64,000 bases of DNA from Tsuneonella aeria (GTDB lineage Bacteria > Pseudomonadota > Alphaproteobacteria > Sphingomonadales > Sphingomonadaceae). Below, piece after piece: positions 1 through 8,560 of the stretch (within the stretch, counting starts at the first letter, position 1; the number at the start of each line of letters is the position of its first letter). The stretch spans positions 868,001-932,000 of the forward strand of contig NZ_WTZA01000001.1 of the NCBI RefSeq assembly GCF_009827495.1. Direction: 5' to 3'. The position numbers and the translations under genes were made by a program. The notes below the pieces were generated by a model that saw only the letters and a program-made list of their open reading frames with translations, did no database searches and was not told the DNA's origin.

Positions 1-641
1 TAGAGGCGCACGGCGCGCGCCGCGTCGTCGTTACCCGGGATCGGGAAGGCGATGCCGCTGGGGTCGACGTTCGAATCCAGCACCGCGACGACCGGGATGC
101 CGAGCACGCCGGCTTCCTTGATCGCGAGGTCTTCCTTGTTCGCGTCGATCACGAACATGACGTCGGGAATCCCGCCCATGTCGCGGATGCCGCCGAGCGA
201 CAGTTCCAGCTTGTCCCTTTCACGGGTGAGCTGGAGGACTTCCTTCTTGGTCAGGCCCGAAGTGTCGCCCGAAAGCTGTTCTTCCAGGGTCTTGAGCCGG
301 CGGATCGAGCCCGAGATCGTCTTCCAGTTGGTGAGCATCCCGCCCAGCCAGCGGTGGTTGACGAAGTGCTGGCCGGAACGACGGGCCGCCTCGGCGATGG
401 GATCCTGCGCCTGGCGCTTCGTGCCAACGAACAGCACCTTGCCGCCCGAGCGGACCGTGTCCTGGATGAAGTCCAGCGCGCGGGCCATCAGGGGCACCGT
501 CTGCGACAGGTCGATGATGTGAACACCGTTGCGGGCGCCGAAGATGTACGGCTTCATCCGCGGGTTCCAGCGATGGGTCTGGTGGCCGAAGTGTGCGCCG
601 GCCTCGATCAATTGCTGCATGGAGACGGTAGGTGCCGCCAT
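1..641 (-). CDS. rpsB: 30S ribosomal protein S2 (C-terminus beyond the window)
   Basis: Component of the small ribosomal subunit; S2 binds late in 30S assembly and helps seat S1. The reverse strand translates to [20 protein letters not shown] at the N-terminus, followed by the S2 hallmarks [23 protein letters not shown] and [15 protein letters not shown], and later [15 protein letters not shown]. About 213 residues are visible before the left edge cuts the C-terminus. The ATG at 641 is preceded by a purine-rich GGAAAGGAAAT Shine-Dalgarno. In most bacteria tsf follows; here that would lie outside the window. Identity is secure. Confidence 0.97.
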   Translation of the reverse strand, partial: MAAPTVSMQQLIEAGAHFGHQTHRWNPRMKPYIFGARNGVHIIDLSQTVPLMARALDFIQDTVRSGGKVLFVGTKRQAQDPIAEAARRSGQHFVNHRWLGGMLTNWKTISGSIRRLKTLEEQLSGDTSGLTKKEVLQLTRERDKLELSLGGIRDMGGIPDVMFVIDANKEDLAIKEAGVLGIPVVAVLDSNVDPSGIAFPIPGNDDAARAVRL

Positions 642-983
642 AGGTATTTCCTTTCCGGTTGTTCCTCTGGAAAGCTGGAACCCGTGCGGAGAGCCCGCTG
701 CGGGCACCGGTATGCAGTGCCTTCCATGTGAATTTGCCCGATTACGAAAGCCTGCCGATGCAGAATCGTGGAATCGAACGGCGCGCCCTCTAGCGACTTG
801 TTCCGTCGATTTCCAGTCTCGATTTGACGCAGGGTTAACGCGTTTCGTCCCAAAAGCGGCTTGACGGCATGGAACAAATAGGGAACATTTCGGATGACGG
901 GGGAACAAACCCCGAATCGACGATTTCCACTAAGTGTCCACAGCCGATTCACATGGTTGTGACGCCAGCAAGGGCAATTTCGC
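642..983. other. Intergenic region: rpsB leader side and SOS-like promoter side
   Basis: This 342-bp stretch separates rpsB (leftward) from the small gene at 984 (rightward). No convincing gene is seen inside it. The rpsB-proximal part contains a GC-rich palindrome (GCCCGC-T-GCGGGC, 693-705) that could fold in an rpsB leader RNA; whether it is an S2 autoregulatory element is unknown. The distal part carries the LexA-type boxes listed separately. Confidence 0.5.
861..917 (+). promoter_or_regulatory. Putative SOS promoter with LexA-type direct repeats
   Basis: A perfect GAAC-N7-GAAC (872-886) matches the alphaproteobacterial LexA operator GTTC-N7-GTTC read on the other strand. It lies inside a plausible sigma70 promoter: TTGACG at 861-866, 17-bp spacer, AACATT at 884-889. 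A second, one-mismatch copy GAAC-N7-GAAT occupies 903-917, 31 bp downstream, about three helical turns. The arrangement suggests LexA repression of the gene starting at 984. The match is seen; the regulation is inferred. Three GGAAC words also resemble the EcfG -35 element, but no CGTT -10 stands at the right distance. Confidence 0.5.
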
Positions 984-1253
984 ATGACCACCATGTTCCT
1001 GATCGCGCCATTCGCCGCCATCGCCGTCGCAAGCCTCCTCACGATCGCCGATGCCGCAGTGCGCGGGTGGAACGCGGCCAGGAACCTCCGCGCGGACGCG
1101 GACCGGCAGGATTCGCTTCGCCAGATCGTCGTGCGTTTCGAAGATCAGGTGCAGATGGCGCGCATGCCGGCGTTGCGGCCGGCCACAGTCAATGCGGGCC
1201 GGCGTCAGCGCCAAGGTGCGCGCTCACCGGAACGGCTGCGCGCTGTCGCCTGA
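984..1253 (+). CDS. Small membrane-anchored protein, possibly SOS-induced
   Basis: 89-aa protein of unknown function. Residues 4-24 (MFLIAPFAAIAVASLLTIADA) form one hydrophobic N-terminal segment, followed by a polar, basic tail ending in an arginine-rich stretch, as expected of a single-pass membrane protein with a cytoplasmic tail. AAGGG lies about 9 nt before the ATG at 984. Its 3' end overlaps the convergent pssA by 65 bp. The promoter region carries LexA-type repeats, so by analogy with SidA and DidA of Caulobacter (short inner-membrane, damage-induced division inhibitors) it could be an SOS effector. No sequence similarity to SidA is claimed; function is unproven. Confidence 0.55.
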   Translation: MTTMFLIAPFAAIAVASLLTIADAAVRGWNAARNLRADADRQDSLRQIVVRFEDQVQMARMPALRPATVNAGRRQRQGARSPERLRAVA

Positions 1254-2040
1254 CCCGCGCATACCGCGCCCAGGCGTAGGGGATCAGCGCCAAATAACCG
1301 ATGCAGATCGCCGCAAGCGTCCACCACGGCTCCAGCAGGAGCGCCGCGAAGATCATCCCCACTACCGCGATTACGCCGAGCCGCACCGCACGCCGGGGGC
1401 GCATCAGGGTCCAGCTCAACGTCGCGATGTTCGATATCATCAGGAACGCCATCAGCGCGGTCCACGGCGCCACCAGTCGGGGATCGCGGAAGATCGGCTC
1501 TCCCGTCGCCATCCACAGGTAGATCGGCAGCATGGCAAGACCGGCCCCCACCGGGGCGGGGACCCCGGTGAGGAATCCGGCGGACTTGTGCGGCTGGTCC
1601 GTCACGTCGATCTGCGCGTTGAATCGTGCAAGGCGCAACGCGCCGCACACGGCAAATGCAAGGGCTGCAAACCAGCCCAGGCGCGTCATGTCGCTGAGCG
1701 ACCAGAGAAACAGGATCAGCGCCGGCGCCGTCCCGAAGCTGAGCGAATCGGCCAGGCTGTCCAGCTCTGCACCGAAGCGGGACTGCGCCTTCAGCAGGCG
1801 GGCAATGCGGCCGTCGATACCGTCGAGCACCCCGGCCAGGATGATCGCCAGGACCGCTTCGGCCCACATGCCCGAAATGCCGAAGCGGATGCCGGTGAGC
1901 CCGGAACAGAGCGCCGCCGCCGTGATCGCGTTGGGTACCACCGCCCGCATCGCCAGCCCGCGCTGGCCGCTGCCGCGCGGCGGGAGCGGCGTTTCGTCCT
2001 CGGCCGCCTTGGGCCCAATGCGCGGTCTCCCCTCGATCAT
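1189..2040 (-). CDS. pssA: CDP-diacylglycerol--serine O-phosphatidyltransferase
   Basis: Membrane enzyme that makes phosphatidylserine from CDP-diacylglycerol and serine, the first step to phosphatidylethanolamine. The CDP-alcohol phosphotransferase signature DG-x2-AR-x8-G-x3-D-x3-D is complete at residues 76-98 (D76, G77, A80, R81, G90, D94, D98). Several hydrophobic segments follow, giving the usual multi-pass topology; 283 aa is normal for this subclass. It starts inside the end of psd (4-nt overlap), so the two consecutive enzymes of the pathway are translationally coupled. The C-terminal coding end overlaps the convergent small gene at 984-1253. Confidence 0.94.
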   Translation of the reverse strand: MIEGRPRIGPKAAEDETPLPPRGSGQRGLAMRAVVPNAITAAALCSGLTGIRFGISGMWAEAVLAIILAGVLDGIDGRIARLLKAQSRFGAELDSLADSLSFGTAPALILFLWSLSDMTRLGWFAALAFAVCGALRLARFNAQIDVTDQPHKSAGFLTGVPAPVGAGLAMLPIYLWMATGEPIFRDPRLVAPWTALMAFLMISNIATLSWTLMRPRRAVRLGVIAVVGMIFAALLLEPWWTLAAICIGYLALIPYAWARYARVRRQRAAVPVSAHLGADAGPH

Positions 2041-2786
2041 TGGTTGACCCCTTCGATCAATTGCTGCGTCCCGATTTCAGCGAGGATCGTCTCGCCTGCG
2101 ACAACGGTCTGTCCGGTCACGACCCTCGCGTCCGTGCCTGCCGGCAGATAGACGTCCACCCTGCTTCCGAACCGGATCAGGCCCACGCGCTGCCCAGCCG
2201 CGACCATGTCGCCCGGCTTCACGAACGGCACGATCCGCCGCGCGACAAGACCGGCGATCTGGGTGAAGCCGACCTGGGTACCGTCGTTCCGCTCGATCAG
2301 CAGATGCTGCCGCTCGTTGTCGTCGCTCGCCTTGTCGAGGTCGGCGTTCATGAACTTGCCGGGGATATAGACCACGCGCCGCACCGTGCCGCCCACGGGC
2401 GCGCGATTGATGTGCACGTCGAACACCGACATGAAGATCGAAACGCGCGTCACTTCGCCCGCCGGCAGTCCGCGTCCGGACGTACCGTCGTCCACGATCA
2501 GTTCGGCAGGCGGCGCCATGCGCCGGATCAGGGTGACGGTGCCATCCGCGGGCGAAAGGATCGCCCGATCGTCCTGCGGGACGACGCGTTCGGGATCACG
2601 GAAGAACGCTGCCACCCCGAGTGTCAGGAATGCGAGGGGCCAGGCGATCGTTTCCCAGGCGAGCAACGCGGTCACGAGACTTGCGACCCCGACCATGAGC
2701 GCGAACTTGCGGCCTTCCGGGTGGACCGAGGGCCAGTGCCATTGCGACGCGCCCCGGCCCCTGTTGTCGAGAATTTCTCCGGGCAT
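2037..2786 (-). CDS. psd: Phosphatidylserine decarboxylase proenzyme
   Basis: Converts phosphatidylserine to phosphatidylethanolamine using a pyruvoyl group made by self-cleavage. The short (249 aa) proenzyme form is seen: an N-terminal hydrophobic hairpin (about residues 30-60), the FFRDPER and SPADGTV motifs, the FMSVFDVHINRAP block, and the Gly-Ser cleavage site in IRFGSRVDVYLP near the C-terminus; the Ser becomes the pyruvoyl residue. It lies upstream of and overlaps pssA, so enzyme two of the pathway is translated first. The ATG at 2786 gives the expected N-terminus. Confidence 0.95.
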   Translation of the reverse strand: MPGEILDNRGRGASQWHWPSVHPEGRKFALMVGVASLVTALLAWETIAWPLAFLTLGVAAFFRDPERVVPQDDRAILSPADGTVTLIRRMAPPAELIVDDGTSGRGLPAGEVTRVSIFMSVFDVHINRAPVGGTVRRVVYIPGKFMNADLDKASDDNERQHLLIERNDGTQVGFTQIAGLVARRIVPFVKPGDMVAAGQRVGLIRFGSRVDVYLPAGTDARVVTGQTVVAGETILAEIGTQQLIEGVNQ

Positions 2787-2838
2787 GGAGGCGGGCTTAC
2801 GGCGTGCGCCGGATTGTCACAAGCGAAACCGCCGCCTT

Positions 2839-3969
2839 CTAGGCGGCCCGCCGCACGAACACCGCGCCCACGGAGTATCCGGCACCGAAGCTGCAGATCA
2901 CCCCGGTATCCCCGCCGGAAAGGTCACGGTTGTGCTTGTGAAAGGCGATCACCGATCCGGCGCTCGAGGTGTTGGCATATGTGTCGAGCACGGTGGGGCT
3001 TTCATCCTCAGACGCTTCGTGCCCCAGCACACGCTCCGCGATCAGGCGGTTCATCCCGGCGTTGGCCTGGTGCAGCCACAGCCGGCGCAACGCCTGCGGA
3101 TCGAGCCCGAGCCGCGCGGATTCCTCGAGAATCAGGGCCGAGACCATCGGCACCACTTCCTTGAACACCTTGCGCCCTTCCTGGACAAAAAGCTTGTCGG
3201 CCAGGCCCTCGCCCTCAGGCGCCGCACGGTTGAGGAAGCCGAAATTATTGCGGATGTTGTTGGAAAACACGGTCTTCAGCCTCGTGCCCAGAATGTCCCA
3301 GTGACAGACCGGGGCGATTCCGGCGTCCTCCACCAGCACGGCCGTGGCAACGTCGCCGAAAATGAAATGACTGTCGCGGTCGCGCCAGTTGAGATGGCCG
3401 CTCGTCACTTCGGGGCTGACGACCAGCACGGACCGGGCGTGGCCGGCGCGGATATAATCCGCCGCGGTCTGGATTCCGAACGTGGCGGAAGAGCACGCGA
3501 CGTTCATGTCGAATGCGAAACCCTCTATGGCCAGCGCCTGCTGGATCTCGATGGCCATCGCAGGATAGGCGCGCTGCATATTGGAAGCGGCGCAAAGCAC
3601 GGCGTCCACGTCGCTCGCCTCGCGCCCGGCATTCGCCAGCGCCTGGCGCGCGGCCGCGACGCCGATTTCCGCCATGACGGAAAGCTCGTCATTCCCACGC
3701 TCGGGGATGCAGGGGCGCATGACGGCGGGATCAAGGACGCCCGCCTTTTCGATCACATGGCGCGACTTGATGCCGCTCGCCTTCTCGATGAACTCGGTGG
3801 AACTGGGCTGAAGCGCTGCAACCGTGCCCGCGGCAATCGCCTGCGCATGGTCGGCGTTATACCGCTCGACATAGGCGTTGAAGCTGGCGACCAGCTCGGC
3901 ATTGGTGATCGATTCCGGCGGCGTGTAGAGGCCGGTCGCCGATATGACCGGGCGGTGTGACGCGTTCAT
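2839..3969 (-). CDS. Beta-ketoacyl-ACP synthase III-like (FabH-family) enzyme
   Basis: Thiolase-fold condensing enzyme of 376 aa, longer than housekeeping FabH (about 320 aa). The catalytic triad is visible: Cys159 in NVACSSATF, His300 in WLHQANAGMN and Asn333 in YANTSSAGS. FabH-like proteins of this longer class condense acyl-CoA or acyl-ACP primers with malonyl units; the actual substrate cannot be read from sequence. It lies 52 bp downstream of psd on the same strand, so a role in fatty acid supply for phospholipids is plausible but inferred. It may replace or supplement a canonical FabH elsewhere. Confidence 0.85.
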   Translation of the reverse strand: MNASHRPVISATGLYTPPESITNAELVASFNAYVERYNADHAQAIAAGTVAALQPSSTEFIEKASGIKSRHVIEKAGVLDPAVMRPCIPERGNDELSVMAEIGVAAARQALANAGREASDVDAVLCAASNMQRAYPAMAIEIQQALAIEGFAFDMNVACSSATFGIQTAADYIRAGHARSVLVVSPEVTSGHLNWRDRDSHFIFGDVATAVLVEDAGIAPVCHWDILGTRLKTVFSNNIRNNFGFLNRAAPEGEGLADKLFVQEGRKVFKEVVPMVSALILEESARLGLDPQALRRLWLHQANAGMNRLIAERVLGHEASEDESPTVLDTYANTSSAGSVIAFHKHNRDLSGGDTGVICSFGAGYSVGAVFVRRAA

Positions 3970-4012
3970 CGCCGCGGGTTAGGCCCGCGACGCCCGTGCC
4001 GCAAGCATCGGA

Positions 4013-4159
4013 TCACTTGCCGAGAAACAGGTAAGCCCACATTCCGATCACCAGACCGCCCGCGATGACGAGCAGCACTTTCGTGATCAGGAGGCGTTTA
4101 CGCCGCGCTGCGGCAGCCTTCGCGCGAGCCTCCGGCGACATCGGCATTCGCTTGTTCAT
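4013..4159 (-). CDS. Small single-pass membrane protein (48 aa)
   Basis: Begins MNKRMPMSPEARAKAAAARR, a very basic cytoplasmic N-terminus, followed by one membrane segment (LLITKVLLVIAGGLVIG onward) to the C-terminus. The ATG at 4159 has a G-rich Shine-Dalgarno (TGGGGGGATGG) just upstream; an alternative in-frame ATG lies at 4177. It is encoded about 60 nt downstream of tRNA-Tyr on the same strand and may share its transcript after processing. No family is recognised. The charge pattern predicts N-in, C-out topology. Confidence 0.6.
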   Translation of the reverse strand: MNKRMPMSPEARAKAAAARRKRLLITKVLLVIAGGLVIGMWAYLFLGK

Positions 4160-4218
4160 CCATCCCCCCAGATGCATGTCGATCCACCCGGACGCCTTTG
4201 GCGCCTCAGGCAAAAAGG

Positions 4219-4304
4219 TGGTGGACAGGGCTGGATTCGAACCAGCGTACGCTTGCACGGGCAGATTTACAGTCTGCTGCCTTTAACCACTCGGCCACCT
4301 GTCC
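4219..4304 (-). tRNA. tRNA-Tyr (GTA anticodon)
   Basis: The reverse strand folds as a class II tRNA: acceptor GGACAGG/CCTGTCC, the A-box-like GGCCGAGTGGTTAA, an anticodon loop CTGTAAA with GTA, a long variable arm, and GGTTCGAATCC in the T arm. The CCA end is encoded (4219-4221). A short T run follows the 3' end. The small membrane protein gene lies downstream; rlmB is divergent upstream. Confidence 0.96.
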
Positions 4305-4375
4305 ACACAGGGCCTGCCGCTTCTTTTTAAGAGATGACCCCTGCTACAGGGTCGGCCGGCCGAGAGGAGCGCGCA

Positions 4376-5209
4376 ATGGCGAAGCGGCGCTTGCCTGTCA
4401 ATGGCCCCGCTGGCACAGGCCCGCACATGGCCAAAGGTGAAAAGAAGAAGGCGATGCGCGGCCGCGCGGGCCGGATGCAGGGCGGTCGCGGCAGCGGCCG
4501 GGCAGGCGCGGGGCAAGTGCGCTTGTGGGGGCGCCACGCCGTCGAAGCGGCGCTGAAGAACCCGCAGCGCGTTCACCGCAAGCTGTGGGCGACGCGCGAA
4601 GGGGTGGCGTCGCTCGATGGTGAACTCCCTTCTGATTTCCCCGTGGAATGGGCCGATCCGGCCGACCTGGCACGCCTGGTCGCGCGCGATGCGCCGCACC
4701 AGGGCCTGGTGCTCGAATGCGCGCCGCTGGAGGATGTCTTCCTTGACGAGGCGATCGAGGATGACGGGCCCGTGCTCGTGCTCGACCAAGTCACCGACCC
4801 GCACAATGTGGGTGCCATCCTGCGGTCGGCCGCCGCATTCGGCGCGGCCGCGATCGTAACACAGGATCGCCACGCGCCGCCCGAGTCGGGCACAGTCGCG
4901 AAGTCGGCCAGCGGTGCGCTGGAAATCGTGCCGTGGGTCCGCGTGGTGAACCTCGCCCGCGCGATGGAGGATCTGGCCGAGGCCGGTTACTGGCGCATCG
5001 GCCTCGCCGGAGAAGCGGAAGCGACGCTGGCCGAAGCTCTGCCCGCGGGCAAGGTCGCGCTGGTCCTGGGCGCTGAAGGCGAAGGCATGCGCCACAACGT
5101 GGCGTCCCATTGCGATTCGCTGGCACGGCTCCCGATCGCGGAGGCGATGGAGAGCCTTAATGTCTCCAACGCAGCGGCGATCGCGCTCTACGCGATCGCC
5201 ACGCGCTGA
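4376..5209 (+). CDS. rlmB: 23S rRNA (guanosine-2'-O-)-methyltransferase RlmB-type (SpoU family)
   Basis: SPOUT-class enzyme expected to methylate the ribose of G2251 in the 23S P-loop. The three SpoU motifs are present: DPHNVGAILRSAAAFG (about 138-153), LGAEGEGM (about 228) and MESLNVSNAAAIALY near the C-terminus, which form the knotted SAM site. The N-terminus carries about 45 lysine/arginine/glycine-rich residues before the substrate-binding domain starts at WGRHAVEAAL. The ATG at 4376 is chosen because GAGAGGAGC precedes it; an upstream ATG at 4334 lacks such a site. Assignment to RlmB rather than another TrmH paralogue rests on overall resemblance. Confidence 0.9.
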   Translation: MAKRRLPVNGPAGTGPHMAKGEKKKAMRGRAGRMQGGRGSGRAGAGQVRLWGRHAVEAALKNPQRVHRKLWATREGVASLDGELPSDFPVEWADPADLARLVARDAPHQGLVLECAPLEDVFLDEAIEDDGPVLVLDQVTDPHNVGAILRSAAAFGAAAIVTQDRHAPPESGTVAKSASGALEIVPWVRVVNLARAMEDLAEAGYWRIGLAGEAEATLAEALPAGKVALVLGAEGEGMRHNVASHCDSLARLPIAEAMESLNVSNAAAIALYAIATR

Positions 5210-5213
5210 TCGT

Positions 5214-5486
5214 TCAATTCACCGAATCCTTGAGGAGCTTCCCGGCCTTGAACTTGGGCTGATTGGAGGCATTGATCTTCATCGGTTCACCGGTGCGCGG
5301 GTTGCGCCCCGTGGAAGCCTTGCGGCGCGCTACGGTGAACGTTCCGAATCCGACCAGACGCACTTCGTCGCCGTTCTTCAGTGCATTGGTAATTGCATCG
5401 AACACGCCCTCTACCGCGCTGGCGGCGTCGCTCCTGGAAAGCCCGGCAGCTTCGGCGACTGACCCGATGAGGTCGTTCTTGTTCAT
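5214..5486 (-). CDS. hupB: HU-family nucleoid DNA-binding protein
   Basis: 90-aa histone-like protein that bends and compacts DNA as a dimer. The N-terminal helices (MNKNDLIGSVAEAAGLSRSD) and the beta-arm signature VGFGTFTVARRKASTGRNPR with the intercalating proline (NP) are intact, ending in FKAGKLLKDSVN. It is convergent with rlmB with only 4 bp between stops. HU is highly expressed; a candidate promoter (TTGACT at 5587-5582, 17-bp spacer, TCAAAC at 5564-5559) lies upstream on this strand, though the -10 is weak. Confidence 0.96.
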   Translation of the reverse strand: MNKNDLIGSVAEAAGLSRSDAASAVEGVFDAITNALKNGDEVRLVGFGTFTVARRKASTGRNPRTGEPMKINASNQPKFKAGKLLKDSVN

Positions 5487-5688
5487 TCAATCCCCCTTGC
5501 GAAAGCGACAGCGATGAAGCGGCGAACCGACAGGATTCGGCGCCGCCAAAGGCCGGGAGTTTGAGAGCGTTTTGGCTATCAAGTCAAAGCGAAATCGGGC
5601 TTGTCACACGGGAACGCGCGCCGGTGCGCGGAAATGAGACACACGGGCGACGAGGCGATCGCGCGGCAGGGATCGCCCGGCCGCATGG

Positions 5689-8079
5689 TCAATGCGCGCG
5701 CGCGCCCTCGCCATGTTGGGGCGGCAGGGGTTGGCTGGCGAGATCGTCCGCTTCGCTCCACTCGATGGCACTGAGCGGTGCGACCAGTGCATGTTCCAGC
5801 ACCTGGTCTACATGGCTGACCGGCACGATCTGCAACCCGTCGCGAATGGTCTGGGGAATTTCCACCAGGTCCTTCACGTTCTCTTCCGGGATCAGCACCG
5901 TCTTGATGCCGCCCCGCAGCGCGGCGAGCAGCTTTTCCTTGAGGCCGCCGATTGCCAGCACGCGGCCGCGGAGGGTGACTTCCCCGGTCATCGCCACGTC
6001 GGGACGCACCGCGACGCCGGTGAGCGTCGACACGATCGAGGTGACCATGCCCACGCCCGCGCTCGGCCCGTCCTTGGGCACGGCCCCTTCGGGCAGGTGG
6101 ATGTGGATGTTCTTGCGCTGGAACAGCCGCGGGTTGATACCGTATGCCGGCGCCCGCGCCTTCACGAAGCTGAAGGCCGCCGCCACGCTCTCGTTCATCA
6201 CGTCGCCCAGCTTGCCCGTGGTCTTGGCCTCACCCTTGCCGGGCGTGGTGACGCTTTCGATGGTGAGCAGTTCGCCGCCGACTTCGGTCCAGGCAAGCCC
6301 GGTCACCGCGCCCACTTGCGCTTCGTCCTCGCTTACCCCGTGCTTGAACTTGCGCACGCCCGCGAAGTCGCCGAGGTTTTCCGGCGTGATGGTCACGCTG
6401 GTATCCTTGTTCTCGAGGATCCGCCGCAGGGACTTGCGCGCAAGCCGCGCGATCTCGCGCTCCAGCGTGCGGACGCCGGCCTCCCGCGTGTAATAGCGGA
6501 TGAGGTCGCGCAGCGCGTCTTCGGTGACGACGAATTCGCCGTCCTTCAGGCCATGCGCCTCCACCTGCTTGGCGACCAGATGGCGCTGCGCGATCTCGAC
6601 CTTCTCGTCCTCGGTGTAGCCTTCCAGGCGGATGATCTCCATCCGGTCCAGCAGCGGCTGCGGCAGGTTCAGGCTGTTCGCGGTGGTCACGAACATGATG
6701 TCGCTGAGGTCGAGATCGAGCTCGAGATAGTGATCCTGGAACTTGTTGTTCTGTTCCGGGTCCAGCACTTCGAGCAGGGCCGAAGCGGGGTCCCCGCGAA
6801 AATCCTGGCCGAGCTTGTCGATCTCGTCGAGCAGGAACAGGGGGTTGCTGGTCCCGGCCTTTTTCAGGTTGGAAACGATCTTGCCCGGCAGCGAACCGAT
6901 ATAGGTCCGCCGGTGGCCGCGGATCTCCGCCTCGTCGCGTACGCCGCCCAGCGACTGGCGCACGAATTCACGCCCGGTCGCCTTGGCGATCGACTTGCCG
7001 AGCGACGTCTTGCCCACGCCCGGCGGGCCGACGAGGCACAGGATCGGGCCCTTCAGCTTGTTGGTGCGCGCCTGCACCGCCAAGTATTCGACGATCCGGT
7101 CCTTCACCTTTTCAAGGGCGTAGTGGTCCTGGTCCAGCACCGCCTGCGCTTCGGCGATATTCTTCTTCACCTTCGACTTCTTGCCCCAGGGCAGGCCCAG
7201 GAGGACGTCGAGGTAATTGCGGATGACGGTGGCTTCCGCACTCATCGGCTGCATGGTTTTGAGCTTCTTCAACTCGCCTTCGGCCTTGGCGCGGGCTTCC
7301 TTGCTGAGCTTCAGCTTGGCGATCTTCTCGGTGAGTTCGGCGATCTCGTCGCCATCCTCGCCGTCGCCGCCGCCCAGCTCGTTCTGGATCGCCTTCAGCT
7401 GTTCGTTGAGATAATATTCGCGCTGGGTCTTTTCCATCTGGCGCTTCACGCGGCCGCGGATCCTGCGTTCCACCTGCAGGACCGACAGCTCGCCGTCCAT
7501 GATCGCCATGATACGTTCGAGGCGCTTCAACGGATCGCGCTCGCCCAGCAGCGCCTGCTTCTCGCCCACTTTCGCGGTGATGGCAGCGGCAATCGTGTCG
7601 GCAAGCTCGCCCGCGTCGTCGATCTCGCCGAGATCGTTGCCCGCGCCTTCGCCGAGCTTCTTGTTCAGCTTCGCATATTCGCCGAATTGTTCGACCACGT
7701 GGCGCATCGTCGCGACGACTTCGCTGCCGGAGGCCGTGTCGGGCGCGCGCGTTTCCACGTCGGCCACCAGGAAGCCGCCTTCCGCCCGCATGCTCTTCAG
7801 TTCCCCGCGCTGGCCGCCTTCGACAAGCAGGCGCACGGTTCCATCGGGCATTTTCAGCAGTTGCAGGACCTGCGCCACAACGCCGGTTTGGTACAGGTCT
7901 TCCTGCACCGGGTCTTCGCACGCGGGATCGAGCTGGGCGACCAGGAACACGTCCTTGTCGCCGCCCATCGCCGATTCCAGCGCCGCGACCGACTTCTCGC
8001 GGCCGACGAAGATGGAGACGACCTGGCCCGGGAAGACCACGATGTCGCGCAAGGGGAGAAGGGGGAAAATCTGATTCAT
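5689..8079 (-). CDS. lon: ATP-dependent protease La (Lon)
   Basis: Cytoplasmic AAA+ serine protease degrading misfolded and regulatory proteins. Order: N-terminal substrate domain starting [18 protein letters not shown]; a coiled-coil helical region around [16 protein letters not shown]; Walker [14 protein letters not shown]; Walker [12 protein letters not shown]; sensor region; and the C-terminal protease domain with catalytic Ser in [11 protein letters not shown] and Lys in [11 protein letters not shown]. 796 aa is the standard length. The ATG at 8079 is preferred over 8133 because it gives the conserved N-terminus. It is downstream of a decayed gene; a TCCCATAT (8113-8106) resembling a sigma32 -10 lies just upstream, but no clear -35 was found. 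Confidence 0.97.
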   Translation of the reverse strand: MNQIFPLLPLRDIVVFPGQVVSIFVGREKSVAALESAMGGDKDVFLVAQLDPACEDPVQEDLYQTGVVAQVLQLLKMPDGTVRLLVEGGQRGELKSMRAEGGFLVADVETRAPDTASGSEVVATMRHVVEQFGEYAKLNKKLGEGAGNDLGEIDDAGELADTIAAAITAKVGEKQALLGERDPLKRLERIMAIMDGELSVLQVERRIRGRVKRQMEKTQREYYLNEQLKAIQNELGGGDGEDGDEIAELTEKIAKLKLSKEARAKAEGELKKLKTMQPMSAEATVIRNYLDVLLGLPWGKKSKVKKNIAEAQAVLDQDHYALEKVKDRIVEYLAVQARTNKLKGPILCLVGPPGVGKTSLGKSIAKATGREFVRQSLGGVRDEAEIRGHRRTYIGSLPGKIVSNLKKAGTSNPLFLLDEIDKLGQDFRGDPASALLEVLDPEQNNKFQDHYLELDLDLSDIMFVTTANSLNLPQPLLDRMEIIRLEGYTEDEKVEIAQRHLVAKQVEAHGLKDGEFVVTEDALRDLIRYYTREAGVRTLEREIARLARKSLRRILENKDTSVTITPENLGDFAGVRKFKHGVSEDEAQVGAVTGLAWTEVGGELLTIESVTTPGKGEAKTTGKLGDVMNESVAAAFSFVKARAPAYGINPRLFQRKNIHIHLPEGAVPKDGPSAGVGMVTSIVSTLTGVAVRPDVAMTGEVTLRGRVLAIGGLKEKLLAALRGGIKTVLIPEENVKDLVEIPQTIRDGLQIVPVSHVDQVLEHALVAPLSAIEWSEADDLASQPLPPQHGEGARAH

Positions 8080-8155
8080 TTCACGTATCCGTCCATTGCC
8101 GGCGGATATGGGAGTTGGCGCCGGGTGGCGCAACAGGGGCGCGTGGCCTTCTCGA

Positions 8156-8387
8156 TCAGAACGTGACGGTCACGGTCAGGGTGTCGCGATATTCGCCGGG
8201 TTCGATCGCCGGTCTGTGCATGGCTGGGAAAGCCCGCGCGCCACACGAACGGCATCGGCCGCGCGGTGACATGACACGTCGGCTCAACAGTCAGCGAGAC
8301 CGCGATCGTCCCGCTTGTGGTGCCGGCCTGGGCAGGGGCGGTGATCGCCAGCGCGATGATCCCGGGAACGCTGCGGTGAAGGCGCAT
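8156..8387 (-). pseudogene. Remnant of a spore coat protein U (SCPU)-like secreted protein
   Basis: The 5' part reads as a signal peptide and the start of a CSU-type domain (MRLHRSVPGIIALAITAPAQ then GTIAVSLTVEPTCHVTARPM). The 3' part, in a different frame, reads PAIEPGEYRDTLTVTVTF and stop, the typical final beta-strand of the same family. The two ends lie only about 232 bp apart, whereas intact members have 150-170 aa, so the middle of the domain is missing and the frame is broken near 8240-8290. A frame-shifting internal deletion is inferred. Intact SCPU proteins are secreted pilus or coat subunits. Confidence 0.65.
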
Positions 8388-8483
8388 CACGATTGTCCAC
8401 TCCGTTCGTTGCCCCCGCGATGGATCGCAGGATAATCGTAACGGATTCCGCGGTCGGCCTCGGTAACCATACTTATACACATC

Positions 8484-8500
8484 CGTGCCGCTGCGGCACG
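8484..8500. other. Palindromic hairpin upstream of the YflT-like gene
   Basis: CGTGCCGC-T-GCGGCACG is a perfect 8-bp palindrome around one base; as RNA it would form a 6-bp stem with a 5-nt loop. It stands 60 bp upstream of the ATG at 8561 and just after a TATACA word (8474-8479). It could be a terminator remnant or an operator. No T run follows. Confidence 0.3.
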
Positions 8501-8560
8501 CGGGCGCCTAATGTCGATTTCCTTCAAGCCAAGCCCAACCGGTTGTCATATGCCACCGCG

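Noticed and set aside
871..906. Three GGAAC words as EcfG (general stress) promoters
   Set aside because: No CGTT at 16-18 nt downstream of any of them; the N7 spacing fits LexA better.
5692..8166. 824-codon open frame opposite lon
   Set aside because: Exact antisense of a conserved gene; long shadow frames are expected in high-GC DNA. No ribosome site or recognisable domain.
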